Numbered from the stretch's first letter, positions 45,136 to 56,688 are shown. The stretch is 64,000 nt of DNA from Branchinecta lynchi (GCA_023053575.1 JAKZAP010000008.1:6156715-6220714); one strand, 5' to 3'. Numbers and translations are program-made. Notes: generated by a model not told the origin, from the sequence alone.

Positions 45136-46120
45136 ATAAGCTGTTTTTTTTTTGCTCCGTTTGCCGGTCGGTTAACCGACCTGTGGTCTGAGGCGGGAGC
45201 TCCTTCCAACCGACCTACGCTGTTCGCACGGCGCGAAATTCAAAATTCTCATTGGAGAGATAGGCGCCGGTGACGGGAAGACGGCATTTGTTCTGTCAAT
45301 AGTGGCAAATAGGTAGGCTAACCGTCCTACGGAGAAAAGGCAAAAAACGCAACTAAATTTTGCCAGAATCTTTTACGTCCGCTGAGAACTCTTTCACACA
45401 CAACGATATGAGAATCTTCTGTTTTTGGATTTTCTTATTTGCTTAGTTTTCCCACTTTTTAACACGGCGCGTTCAGTTTTCAAATGTTTTGCGCCTAGCC
45501 GCCGCGTCGGAGAGCAGGAAGGCTGGATAGAATTGACATGCGCTAACAAAGAAATCACTTAATTCAGGTTTAAAGTAATGGTATTTTCGAAAAATGTTTT
45601 TCTGATTCACTTCATAGTGAAAACATCATTTCTAGTAAGAGTTGTGCTTTAAGACCTTTAAGCGCCACATAGTCTTTGTCTTTGTCGGCCGTTTTCAAAG
45701 AGAAGTCTAGTAGCCTAGTGCTTCACTCACATGTGTTCACTCATGAATAGTCTGATTCGCTTGACAGGATACAGTTTACAGCCTTCCTTGTAGTTTCCAA
45801 GTCCCCTAAAGTACCGTATAATAATTATTAATAATTAATTTAGAAACCCTGTTGAAGCGCCTTGAAAAACTTTCGTTAGTGTTTGGAACTAAAATCTTGA
45901 TACACCAGCACTACGTGATATCCTCCCCCCAGATTTTTCAGCGGCAAGAGTAAGGCCTGAGAGAGTGGTAGCCGAGCCAATACCCAAACTGCAGCCAATT
46001 AAACACACAAAACACACCAAATCGGCTTAACCGTTGTATCGCTTTTGAAAGTAAATTGAATTGAACACGTATTACAAATTCCGAAGCGTTATTTATTTTA
46101 TATTCATCTTACTTTTCCAG
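45136..46120. other. SMG5 intron 7, W repeat and unassigned sequence
   Basis: 45400-45660 is the inverted counterpart of 5046-5290. At 45236-45312 a short exon-like frame (KILIGEIGAGDGKTAFVLSI, then GT) resembles a P-loop region but misses the exact Walker A spacing. The rest is unassigned. Confidence 0.45.
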
Positions 46121-46456
46121 AAGTCCAACTTGCTTTCGCCTTCTGCCTTGCCTACCTGTCGGAACTCCTGGATGGAGTCTTGACCGAAATTTCGGATATC
46201 ATGCCGGACATTCCAAGCGAAATTCCTAAGCCAATACCAGCAAAGTCCAAATCCCGGCGTAGGAGACGGCGACGTTTCAGCCTTAAGGAGGGAGAATCCT
46301 CTGGGTCGGAAGTTGAATCCGAGGAATCCGACCTTTCGGACTCGGATTCCGGAAGTGATATTGAGATTGAAGAGAGTGACTCGGATTCCGAGTCGAAGAA
46401 TCTGATCCTTCGGGAGTACGAGCAAAACCAGCTGAAAGCACGTCTGCAGAATTCAG
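46121..46456 (+). CDS. SMG5: SMG5 exon 8 (basic and acidic linker)
   Basis: Acceptor ACTTTTCCAG, donor before GTTGGT. It codes EVQLAFAFCLAYLSELLDGV, then KSKSRRRRRRRFSLKEG, then a Ser/Asp/Glu-rich tract (ESEESDLSDSDSGSD). Vertebrate SMG5 has the same order: a helix, an Arg cluster and SDLSEGFESDSS-like acidic serine runs. These look like casein-kinase-type phosphosites (inference). Ends in phase 1. Confidence 0.9.
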
Positions 46457-46513
46457 GTTGGTTTCTGCAGCGGTCGACTTAAAGCCTCTTTCGCATTGTA
46501 TCTTTGTCACCTG

Positions 46514-46589
46514 CGCGGGAAGCTTTCGCGCTGGATGCTCATTTACTTTCACACCCGCGCGGGAAGCTTTCGCGCTGGATACTCATTTA
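46514..46589. repeat. short direct repeat pair
   Basis: CGCGGGAAGCTTTCGCGCTGGAT(G/A)CTCATTTAC occurs twice, about 43 bp apart. Each unit contains the small palindrome GCGGGAAGCTTTCGCGC. Confidence 0.8.
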
Positions 46590-46811
46590 CATTTCCTTTC
46601 TCGGTTTCTTCGGCTGAATTTCAATTTCTTTCACTATAGTAGCAAATTTGTGGGGTTTTTTTTTAGTTTTTCTTCAAAAATTTCCATTTTCCACTGAAAG
46701 ATCTGATGTACGCGTCGACGCAACGCAAGAATAGAATTTGTTTCTATTCTTTTGTTGTGTTTTATTTGTCTGCGTAAGCTCTGCATTGCGTCGACGCAAG
46801 CACGACGCAGA

Positions 46812-46955
46812 GGTTGCGTAGCTTAGTGGGAAAGGCTCAACGCGTCAATGTGAAAGCGGGTGAAAGCACAAGACGCAGTATATACAGTTTATGTTACAAT
46901 ATTCGAACGTACCGGGTTCAATTGAAACTGTGGTGTGTTTAAAAAAAAAAAAAGA
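46812..46955 (+). repeat. possible tRNA-derived SINE
   Basis: An A-box-like TAGCTTAGTGG (46819-46829) and a B-box-like GGTTCAATTG (46915) lie about 90 bp apart, and a poly(A) run follows at 46939. The wide box spacing makes this uncertain. A palindromic GCGTCGACGC occurs twice upstream (46712, 46786). Confidence 0.35.
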
Positions 46956-47246
46956 CGGAATCACGGCTGTTTTAACCGCGCTCTGCCCCCGTAGCTTTGA
47001 TAGGAAACAAGGAGAAAATCGCATTACTCGTCTTACTGACCAATCAGCTCCTCGAAAGCAATAATGGGGAGCCTGATGCGCTTCGAAAAGAGCCAGACAT
47101 GGCAGATGTTACCGTCGGTTTGGGGCTATCTGTGTCGATAAGAATGACGTTGGAAATTCGGAATCTCAGGAATTAGAATGGATGAATCGATACGTAAAGT
47201 GAATCAATAATATTATGCGTCGGTCGAGAGGAACACTGGCAGTCAT

Positions 47247-49670
47247 TTTTATGGCACTTGAGCTTACTCAAGTGCCATATAGCGATTGTAATTTCTGTCC
47301 GTCAGTCGGTCTGTCGGTCCCGGTTTTGCTAGTTCGGGCACTTCCAGATAAGCTAGGACGATGAAACTTGGCAGGCATATCAGGAACTGGACCATATTAA
47401 ATTAGAAATGGTCGCTTCCCCGATCCGACCATCTGGAGGGGAGTGGAGGGAGGGGGAATCCGGAATAAATAGGAAAAATGAGATATTTTTAGCTTACGAA
47501 CGGGTGATCGGATCTTAATGAAACTTGATATATGGAGGGACTTCGTGTCTCAGACCCTCCATTTTAAATCCAGACCGGATCCGGTGACATTGGGGGGAGT
47601 TGGAGGGGGAAACCGGAAATCTTGGAAAACACTTAGAGTGGAGGGATCCGAATGAAACTTGGTGGAAAGGACAAGCAAAAGTCCTAGATACGTGACTGAT
47701 ATAACCGGAACGGATCCGCTCACTTTGGGGGAGTTGGGGGGGGGGGAGAAGTCCGAATTTGTAGTGATCCCGCGAGTTCCGTGCTTCCTGATGTGCTGGG
47801 ACGATGGAAATTGACAGGCATGTCTGGGACCCGACCAGATTAAATAGGAAATCGTCAATTCCCCGATTCGACCATCTGGGGGGGGGGGGGGGGGAGGGAG
47901 GGTGAAGCCAAAATTTGAGGTATTTTTAGCTTGCGAACGGGTGATCGGATCTTGATGAAAGTTGATATTTAGGATGACCTCGTGTCTCAGACATCTCACT
48001 TTAAATCCGGGCCGGATCCGATGACACTGGGGGGGGGGAGGGAGGATGAAGCCAAAATTTGAGGTATTTTTAGCTTGCGAACGGGTGATCGGATCTTGAT
48101 GAAAGTTGATATTTAGGATGACCTCGTGTCTCAGACATCTCACTTTAAATCCGGGCCGGATCCGATGACACTGGGGGGGGGGGGGGGGAAGTGGGAGGAA
48201 AGAACCGGAAATTTTGAGAAACGCTTAGAGTGGAGGGATCGGGATGAAACTTGGTGGGAAAAACAAGCACAAGTCCTAGACACGTCATTGACATAACCGG
48301 CCCGGATCAGGGCACTGTGGGGGAGTTGGGGTGGGGGTCCGGATTTCTAGCGATACCGCGAGTTCGGCATACTTCCTGATGTCCTAAGGCGATGAAACTT
48401 GGCAGGTATGTCAGGGATCCGAACAAATTGACTTGAGAACAGCCGTTTCCCCGACCCGACCATCGTGGGGGGAGTGGGTGGATGGGGAGTCCGGAATCTA
48501 GTGGCGTGCATAACTTTTGAACGGGTGATCGGATTTGAATGAAACTTGTCTGGTGAGCTATCGCCTCGGACGTTCAGTGTCACGTCCGGTTCGGGTCCGA
48601 TACCTGTGGGGATGGGGGGGGGGGGAAACTCAAGAAACTCTAAAAGCAGAGGGATTGGGACGAAACTTAATGGATGGAACAAGCATTAGGCCTAGATGAA
48701 ATTGACGGAGCCAGATGGTTTCGGGGCTCATGTGGGGGGAGTTAGAGGGGGTTTCCTGGAATTCCGGTATCGTGAGTTAGAATAGATCCAGATGTAAAAC
48801 GACAACGAAGCTTTGCAGGCATATTAGCGACCCGAATTATCTTGACTTAAGAACCTGACACAAACTTCCGTTCCTAGGTCCGAGCATTTTTTGGGGAGCA
48901 AGAGAAGAGAAATATGGAAATTGACTTCTATAAATTGCGGAGGAGTGGTCTGATTCGAGTGAAACTTCATGGGTGATACGAATCGATGGCCTCGACATGT
49001 AAAACATGCGTTCTAACCATATGCGACCACGATTAGGGGAATTGGGGGTGGGGGGACTTTTGACATGCACAAAAACCAAACGGATGGACCGAATGAGATG
49101 CAAATTCGACAGTGCCGAGTTTATGCGGCCTAGATTTGTTATTTGGCGTCCGGGCCGGATTCGGCCAAGGTAGGGGTGGTACTGGAAACTTGCAGATAGG
49201 CTATGCTCCAATTTCAGTAAAACTTGATGGACAGGAACAGGGAATTAAGAGATTGGGCCCGAACCGGCTCTGACAACGTTGGTGGGAGGGGTACCGGAAC
49301 TTTTCAAAAATGCTCAGATTCGAGTGAAACTTGATAGATGTTATAAAAGAAGATGCTTTAGGTGGTCGATTTTTTTTATTCCGAACCAGATTCGGCCACG
49401 GTAGGTGAAGATAGAGGGAGTACTGGAAATCGTGTAGCACGTCTAGGGATCAAACAAATGGATTTATTGGGATGAAAGTTTGAACAGTCATGTGCATTTG
49501 CTACAGACAATCGAGACGATGCCGGAACTGCTCAGAAATGAGTGAAACTAAATATCCTGTTTATATTTCCGAACCACATTTTTGGATGGCGGGTGTATTT
49601 TCTGACGTTCTCATCTACTTTCTTGTACAGCCTACTCGTACAAGTGCCATATGAGCTCGTAGCTCTTGTT
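47247..49670 (-). repeat. X repeat, reverse, full length, in SMG5 intron 8
   Basis: It begins with the inverted hairpin end TATGGCACTTGAGCTTACTC-AAGTGCCATA and ends TACAAGTGCCATATGAGCTCGTAGCTCTTGTT. It is 2.4 kb, the same family as 35.6 kb in opposite orientation, with fewer internal units. One internal block (about 47880-48180) is itself duplicated. Confidence 0.85.
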
Positions 49671-50045
49671 CTCCATATCCTGCTAATTCTTCTGCCTAAT
49701 TTTTACATAGTTTCATCTGACCATTTATCTCTGGTCATAGTTTGTAAGTGAATTAGTTAATTTTTGTCTTGTCTGCGTATTTCGTAAACATTTTATTCCT
49801 CTTTTAGCTTTAAAACTTTATTGATTGAATATAAGTTCGAAGAGTATTTGTTATTTAGTCTCGTTGGAGGCCAGACAAATAAAACCGGTGTAGGTTTGGT
49901 GCTTCGTGGTGTTGCTAGTAGAAAGTAGTTCATTCGCACGCTGTATGTTGCATGCCTACTGTCCAGTGTAAAACGAACAAACTATAGGAAACTAGTTCAA
50001 ACCATCAACTTATCGTGCCTTGTTTACTGTATACTGAGAGGAGGG
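49671..50045. other. SMG5 intron 8, unassigned part
   Basis: Nothing recognised. Confidence 0.4.
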
Positions 50046-50949
50046 TTTTTTTGAGATACCAAAACGTAAGCGGAGGGATGACTATGACCTATGACTTCGT
50101 AAAAGTTGTCCGTCTGTCAGCACCATAACTCTCGAAGGGAATGAGGTATTTTGATGAAAGTGTGAGGACTCTTAAGGTCAAGGGAGAGGTCGAGTTCACA
50201 GATGGGCTCTGCAGCTCAACATGCGGGAGGGGGTTCAGATTAAGGGGCGAACAGTTTTTTGTTTTAACAAATAGGGAGATAGTGGATTTAGGGGTAAGAA
50301 GACATGCTGAAGACGAATATGAAAACCATTTTCTCGCCGGACAGTTAGTTCGCCCAGAATCCGGCCAAAGCTGGAAAGTTTGCTAAAAGTCAAAATTTAA
50401 TTTATTGATTAGTTGTTCGATTAGGGGTAAGAAGACATGCTGAACATTTACGTGAAAGTCACTTTCTCGTAGGACAAGTAGTTCGTGCGGAATCCGACCG
50501 AAACCGGATAATTTGTTATAAGTAATAGTTTTATCTGAAGTTGATAAGATGCCTGATTTAGGGATAAGAACACATGCTGAATCTGCTTTTGAAAATTAGT
50601 TTCTATCCGGACATAGAGTCCGCCCGGAATTTCGTTTTTAAGCTTTAGTTTTTTTGCAAGACAAGTAGATCGCCCGGAATCCAGTCGAAACCAGACATTT
50701 GGCAGAAGTAAGGCAGGAAGATTTGGTCAATCTCGTCAAAGTAGATGTGATGTATGGCCAAGGGGTAAATACACACATGCTTAATCGATATCTGAACTTG
50801 GTTTTCTCAGATGATTAGCCATTGGCCTTCTTCTGTTTTTAAATCTTAATAGTAACAATAGTCTGATGAAGACTGGATATCAACAAGACCCATTTGTCTG
50901 TGTCAAATATTAAATTGTTGGGATCCCATCGAAACCTTTGGTTTTGTTT
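50046..50949 (+). repeat. Y repeat, forward, near full length, in SMG5 intron 8
   Basis: The start module is GATACCAAAACGTAAGCGGAGG followed by TTGTCCGTCTGTCAGC and TCTCGAAGGGAATGAGGTAT. Internal units carry GGGGTAAGAAGACATGCTGAA (50293, 50425, 50564). The 3' end is GGGATCCCATCGAAACCTTTGG. Confidence 0.82.
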
Positions 50950-51173
50950 CAACCGGACTTATTCAAGCTAAGATTAAAGGTAGACTCGGGTACAACTAAA
51001 GCTAGACCTTCGAAAAGATGACGATTGTAGTGAACACTCTTTGTTTGACCTTTATGCTCGCTGTGTTTATTTTCTACATATTCGGGTTCACACACTCGAT
51101 GCTTTCAAGTCGAGAACCTCAGGATGAGCTTAAAGGGTCGGAAAATATATACCTGTTTCTCTCTCTTTTTTAG

Positions 51174-51323
51174 ATTATGTTGCACCTCTAAGCCTGATGT
51201 CGCATTGCCTGTCAAAACTGCAAAGTCTTCTGAGCGGAGCGGGTACCGGCGCCTTTCCACTCTGGACAAGACTAGCAAAACTTTCGAACGTCTTCAAAGA
51301 TGTGGGAGAAAGCCCTGAAGAAA
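51174..51323 (+). CDS. SMG5: SMG5 exon 9
   Basis: Acceptor CTTTTTTAG, donor GTAAGT. It codes LSLMSHCLSKLQSLLSGAG and FPLWTRLAKLSNVF, equivalent to SLWNRLSVLLNLLP in SMG5. A different frame over the same bases is longer but does not fit the splice phases. Confidence 0.85.
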
Positions 51324-51489
51324 GTAAGTAGCATATGCCCTGGACGAAGGATTCTCTACGTTCAAACAGCTGACAATAATATTTGCTTGAAGACCGAATT
51401 CGTACGGTACTGACGAAATCTCGCTCTTTCAATTCTCATCCCGAAATTTTTGTTCCAATATATTTGACCCTTGACTGTCTTAAATCGCT

Positions 51490-52490
51490 TTATAGTGGAG
51501 CGTTCCTTGGAACAATCCATCATTGCGAGTGCTGCAGCAGCTTTTCGGCTTTTGGTTTCTGGTTTTCGTTTTTCACCGTATTTTCTTGAGCTCATAACTT
51601 GTGAACCATTGCAAATATCAAGTTCAGACTTGGTACACTTGTGGGTATTGGGGTTTAGTTGTGCCTTTAGGGGGTCCAACATCCCACCCCAACCCGGTTC
51701 AGGGGCAAATGGGCCCAGATTGTCCACTAAATAATGTTCATAACTTGACCAGAACTGGACATGAACGATGAAAGTCCTTGTACATGTAGATCCTAGGGCT
51801 GAGAAATTGCTTTTAAAGTTGCACCTCCCCCACCCACCCCGTTCATAGGCAACTGGGCTCAGATTGCCCAGGAGTAAAGTTCGTTACCCGTGATAGGAAT
51901 CAACAGGTATCGAGTTGAAACTTGGTAGGTTTGTGAGCATAGGGTTCTATTTTTTTTTGCGGGTCCCAAACCCCGCCCCCACTCGGTTCAGGGGCAACTG
52001 TGCCAAGAATGCCCATTTTTTAATGTTTTTAACTTGACAATAACTGGAGACAAGGCGATGAAATTCCTTTTTGCTTTTGGATCATAGGGGCTGGGGATAT
52101 ATATGTGGAGTTGAACCACCCCCACCCTCCCCGTTCATGGGCTAGTTGGCCCAAATAGCCCATGAAATTAATTGTGACAAAGGGGGTATTAGGCTGTTAC
52201 GATTTGGTCTATTGCACTTGTCATTACCTTGCTAATGGAAAATAGGTTTAAAGAGTCGGACTACCTCAAGCTGTTCGTTCAAGATCTTCAGCATTTCTTT
52301 GGATTCATACTTGCTGTTTGTTTACATTTAAAGCTTTTAAAGTGGGATGATTACAAGTTAAGTTATTTCATTACTTGTTTGGTTATTGGGGATGTAAAAT
52401 GTCTTGGTTCTAACGCTGTTTGTATATAAAATGTGATAAACATTTTACTTTCACACTCCACGTCTGAGCGCTTGCGCACTTGTTGTTATT
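51490..52490 (+). repeat. Z repeat, copy 2, in SMG5 intron 9
   Basis: Homologous to 6876-8340 but shorter by several units. Shared strings include GGTTCAGGGGCAAATGGGCC, AAAGTTCGTTACCCGTGA and TTCACACTCCACGTCTGAGC-like. Open frames differ from copy 1. Confidence 0.78.
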
Positions 52491-53624
52491 GAGGTGATTC
52501 AGTACTCAGGTTGGTAGGAAACTTGATCACAAAGGTCATGTTATTTTTGAAGTGTATATACTGATCTTAGAATAAACAGCATCTATAACTGCCGTGTAGG
52601 CCCATTGTCGGTTCCCAATATCCTAAATGTTTAACTCTTTCATTCTCTGAACTCGAGAAAGTAGAACGCGCCTTCTAGTTCTGCGATAGCTTAACTTTTG
52701 TATTCATTGGCTGGTGATGCGGACAGATAATCAGGATCTGATCCTGACGGTCACAGACCGGAATTCCTGCCAGGGTCTGTAGCTCCGTAGCTTAAGTAGT
52801 TTCATACGGGAATTTAAGATTTGTTTGAGCTTCCCGGAACTGATGAAAGTGAAAAAATTCTGATAAGGACAGGGAGATCGTCGGGTTCAGCTCATGAATG
52901 GAGAATCGCGACAAGCCAGTTTTCCCGACTTACGGCTATGAAGATACAGCTGTGTTCCTTCTATAGGCGTTGCTGAACCGACCAAATAGTTCGACAAGAG
53001 ATTTAAATACTAATTAGTACGCTACACTAACAAACAGCTTATAGTACCTTTCTTATCCGCTACAGTTGCTAAGAAAATCGTTCTAACCTGCTACCAATAA
53101 TTACAACTGTCAATTTTTGTCGTTTTGGTGGTAGGTTCAAAATCGTGAGGGAGGAATTTAAGCTCTGGAAAATAAAAGCTGAGACGACTTGACGACATAT
53201 TATCACATAATATGTCGTTAGAAGCAACGAATGATTTGGGTAACAGAGTGCATGGAATGCATATTCACCATGTTCATACTTCAGTATGAAAATTCGATTA
53301 TGCGCATTAAATACAATTTTACAATGATGTAGTTTCCTTTGTAGCCATTTATGTTTTTTTCTTCTTTTTTTTATTTGATTACGCCATCCTTTTGTACAGC
53401 TTTGTACCATTATTGGCATGCATATAACAAATCAGTAATTATCATAAAATACTTGTATAATCGTAATCTTCTGCTGGTATCATTCTGAATTTTATGTCCC
53501 AACTCGTCCAGTTGTCGAAATCAGCAACGGACATCCGTTAGTAGTTAATAGTTAATAGCAACGGTTGCTAGTGGTAAAGGCAGGAACAAACCCTGGAACA
53601 ACAACTGGTGATTATTACTTTCAG
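52491..53624. other. SMG5 intron 9, unassigned part
   Basis: AT-rich. A 116-codon - strand frame (53419-53069) has no recognisable features. Confidence 0.4.
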
Positions 53625-53833
53625 ACCTCAATTTACCAGAAGACTGGTACGTCTCCGGTTTGTGGAGGCAGGGTTTGACAGCACCGAAAGAAACTGAGCT
53701 TAAGGTCCGAAGTAAGCGAATCAGAACTCTGACACGTTGCCTCCTAAGCTTACCCGAAAGTGGGGTGACTTACCATGAACCATCCGGATTCTTCTTCTGT
53801 CAAGAAAAGGCGGTTGAAACCAAAGTTGAAGAG
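53625..53833 (+). CDS. SMG5: SMG5 exon 10
   Basis: Acceptor ATTACTTTCAG, donor before GTAAGT. It codes NLNLPEDWYVSGLWRQGLT and IRTLTRCLLSLPESG, matching the LLLPEDMALRNLPPL and VVRICCIRSFGH region of SMG5. Ends in phase 0. Confidence 0.88.
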
Positions 53834-54479
53834 GTAAGTGTTTGTAAAAGTATCAAGTTTTCAGGCTTGAAACATTCTTCTCCTATATAGCAACGAGTTT
53901 GAAGCATTAATAGAAATAGAAATAAAAGGAGGCATTACAAATATTCGTAAAGTTTAACTTATCACTTGCTCTTGCTGATATTTAAATCTCTTAGCTATGA
54001 CATGACGTATAGTTATCCACGAATGATTCCTAGGGCGCATGGACGGAAACTGAAGAATCCCGTCGTCATCCACGTGGCGAGCAAATAGCTTAGACACTTG
54101 CAAGTAGTGAAGGAAGTGGAGCGCAGTTGCAGCTTCGTTAATGTTTTGATACTTTCGTGGTTCAGGTTGGTGATGATAATCGGAGCATTCTCCATCCGTC
54201 AGTTCGTCCCCGGAACAAACAAAAACGCGGGGACTCCTCAAGCGAAGCGGATCGGACGGCGAGAATACGCCTTAGAGCTGGTATTCCCCTGATTGGATGC
54301 TTTTATTGGATTAAGACCAGTCGGACTTCGGTTTGTTTCTTGGTGACTGGTAACTTTTGCCGATGGCATAAAGGTTGTTTGAAGAGGTCCTTTCCAAAAA
54401 GGTCCGAAATAAACTTGAATTGTTGATCCGTTTAGGTACGCATGATTTGCAACCTGCTTGGGCTAAAGGAGTACAGATA
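53834..54479. other. SMG5 intron 10, unassigned part
   Basis: A 95-codon - strand frame (54241-53954) has fairly normal composition but no recognisable domain and no supporting splice signals. Left uncalled. Confidence 0.35.
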
Positions 54480-54970
54480 ATAAGTTCAGCATAAGTTCAG
54501 TTTTTATCGCCAAATTAAAGAAGTGTTTGGAGAAGAGTTTTATCTGAAACTGAACCTATCGTGGAGAGTCCTTAAGTGTTGGTTGCAGGCGCGGGCAAAC
54601 TGCATACCAATGCGTAAAAGATACTGGGAGTTTTTTGTTGATGGTGGCCCGGGAGGTAGGTGTGTTTGCCCCCTTTGTGGGGAGGTTGGGGATGGGCTGG
54701 ACCATTTTCTGAATAGTTGCCAAAGTTTGGTGAATTTGAGGGATAAATACTTTCGAGGGGGTGTACCGCTGCTCCCTGGTATTTTGGGGACTAATTCAAG
54801 AGATTCGATTATTGCGTTATGTTGCTTTATAGAGAAAGGCGTGGAGGCGCGGAAGGCAGCGACTTGAAGGTGTTGAGTGTTAGTGTTTTTCTTTTACGTT
54901 TATATTTTGTGTTTGTAGTTGTGTATATGGCCACTGGCTTTTAAATACACGTATATATATATATATATAT
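54480..54970 (+). pseudogene. non-LTR retrotransposon C-terminal fragment with zinc knuckle
   Basis: The frame 54523-54867 reads VLKCWLQARANCIPMRKRYW then CVCPLCGEVGDGLDHFLNSC and LRDKYFRGGVPLL. C-x2-C..H-x4-C is the C-terminal motif of non-LTR polyproteins; the same layout is seen at 28.5 kb in another family. The reverse transcriptase is missing (5'-truncated near 54480). The tail is a TA microsatellite (54952-54970). Confidence 0.7.
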
Positions 54971-55107
54971 ACGGGACCATTGCAGTCTGATGTTTGCATC
55001 CGAATTCGCTCCAAGACCACACATATTTTGGTGTGCGTTAGGCTCTGTAAAGGTATTTCCTTCGTATCAGTTAGCCACAATGCTTTTATTTTCCATTCTT
55101 TGTTTCT

Positions 55108-56083
55108 TTTTGGGATCCCAAAACGTAAGTGGAGGGATACCTATGACTTTGTAAAAGTTGTCCGTCCGTCCGTCTGTCAGCATGATACCTCTCAGAAGGA
55201 ATGAGATATTTTGATGAAACTTGGTGTGAGGATTCCTAGGGACAGGTTGAGTTTGTAGATGGGCTTTGTGGCCCTATGTCTGGGGCGCGGGAGGGGGTTC
55301 AAGTTGATGGGGGAACAAAATATTTTTAAGCAGCTAATAAGATAGTTGATTTATGGGTAAGAAGACACGCTGAACACGTAAATGAAAATCATTTTCTCGC
55401 CGGGCGCCCAGAATCCGACCAAAACCTGAAAATTTGTTAGAAGTAAAAGTTGTATTTGAAGTTGATTAGGTGTTCAGTTTGGGGGTAAGAAGACATGCTG
55501 AATCCGTATATGACGAGCGTTTTCAATAGTTCGCCCGAAATCCTGTTGAAACCGGAAAATTTGTTACAATTAAAAGTGTTATCTGAAGTTGATTAGAGGG
55601 TCGGAGGTAGTTGTAAGGAGGCATGCTGAATCCGTATACGAAAAGTATTTTCTCGCTGGACAAATAGTTAGCCCAAAATCCGGCCCAAACCAGAAAATTT
55701 GTTAAAAGCTAAAGTGTTATCTGAAATTGATTAGAGGTTTGATGTGTGGGTAAAGAGACACGCTGAACTCGTTTTTTAGCTTTAGGTTTTTGCCGGGCAA
55801 GTAATTCGCACGGAATCCAGCCAAAACCGGAAATTTTGCAGAAGTAAGGAAGGAAGTCTTGATCAGTTCCGTCAAACTAGATATGACGTATAGGAGTAAA
55901 CGGACACGCTGAATCCATATCTGAAATTGTTTTTCTCGATGATTAGCCTTTGGCCTTAATCCGTTTCTAAGTTTTAATCCTAAAATGTTCAAGGAGTCTG
56001 GTGAAGGCCGGGTATCTACTAGACCCAATTGTCCAGATTAAATAGTACTTTTTGGATCCCATCGAAACCTTTGGTCTTGTTTT
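55108..56083 (+). repeat. Y repeat, forward, full length, ending at SMG5 exon 11
   Basis: It starts TTGGGATCCCAAAACGTAAG and TTGTCCGTCCGTCCGTCTGT, has five internal units (GGTAAGAAGACATGCTGAAT and variants) and ends TTTTGGATCCCATCGAAACC-TTTGGTCTTGTTT. The splice acceptor TTTTTTAG of exon 11 follows at once. Confidence 0.85.
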
Positions 56084-56087
56084 TTAG

Positions 56088-56271
56088 CGAAAGCTCGATG
56101 AAGACAAGGCAAGAACGATGGCAGCTATGTGGTTACGGTCAGAAGTTTCTGCGCTTGAAAATCAGCTTACATCTGCCAGCTGTCTAGTTGTGGATACCAG
56201 TGCTATGCTGAATCAGTTGAGAGCTGTGACAAAACTCAGCAAGAGCTTCATAGTGATAATTCCCACAGCAG
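56088..56271 (+). CDS. SMG5: SMG5 exon 11 (start of PIN domain)
   Basis: Acceptor TTGTTTTTTAG, donor before GTAACA. It codes KARTMAAMWLRSEVSALENQ, a helix linker, then CLVVDTSAMLNQLRAV and KSFIVIIPTA. This is the first PIN strand with Asp 615 and the FIVIIP strand of SMG5. The acceptor directly abuts the 3' end of a Y repeat. Confidence 0.94.
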
Positions 56272-56688
56272 GTAACAAGTAGTAGACTCATATCTTCAGG
56301 TACCGTCCCCAGTCCGTAATGTAGTCCATCAGCGCAGATGTGGGGTCCCCAAGCAACTACAAGCAGGAAACGACATTTTAAAACCGTTAGTTCGTCCTCA
56401 GTGCTTCGGGGAATCGCCACCATTGGTTATCACACGTTGACGAAAGAGAATGATTGTTGACGATCAAACTGCGTCAAAGTTTGATCAGAACCCGTTTTAG
56501 CTTAGCTCAATTTTTAGCTCAAATTTTAGCTCAAACCCGTTTTAGCTTCACTCAGCCCCCTTGTCTTTCTTTGTACCGCTAGATGTTGTGCAGCTACTAC
56601 AGAAAGAAGATTGTTCTCAGAGCGCTCAGCTATTTATCGATCAAAAGTTGGTGTGATGATCCTTGAAAACAAAACAAAAAAGATCTAA
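56272..56688. other. SMG5 intron 11, unassigned part
   Basis: It contains CCCGTTTTAGCTTCACTCAG at 56537, repeated at 56801. Nothing else recognised. Confidence 0.4.

Noticed and set aside
46812..46955. A functional tRNA gene
   Set aside because: The A and B boxes are too far apart and no acceptor stem forms; a SINE is more likely.
51362..51727. A 121-codon - strand frame
   Set aside because: It lies across SMG5 intron 9 and the Z repeat; the corresponding Z copy at 6.9 kb does not keep it open.
53954..54241. A 95-codon - strand frame with normal composition
   Set aside because: No recognisable domain, start context or splice signals; kept only as an unassigned note.
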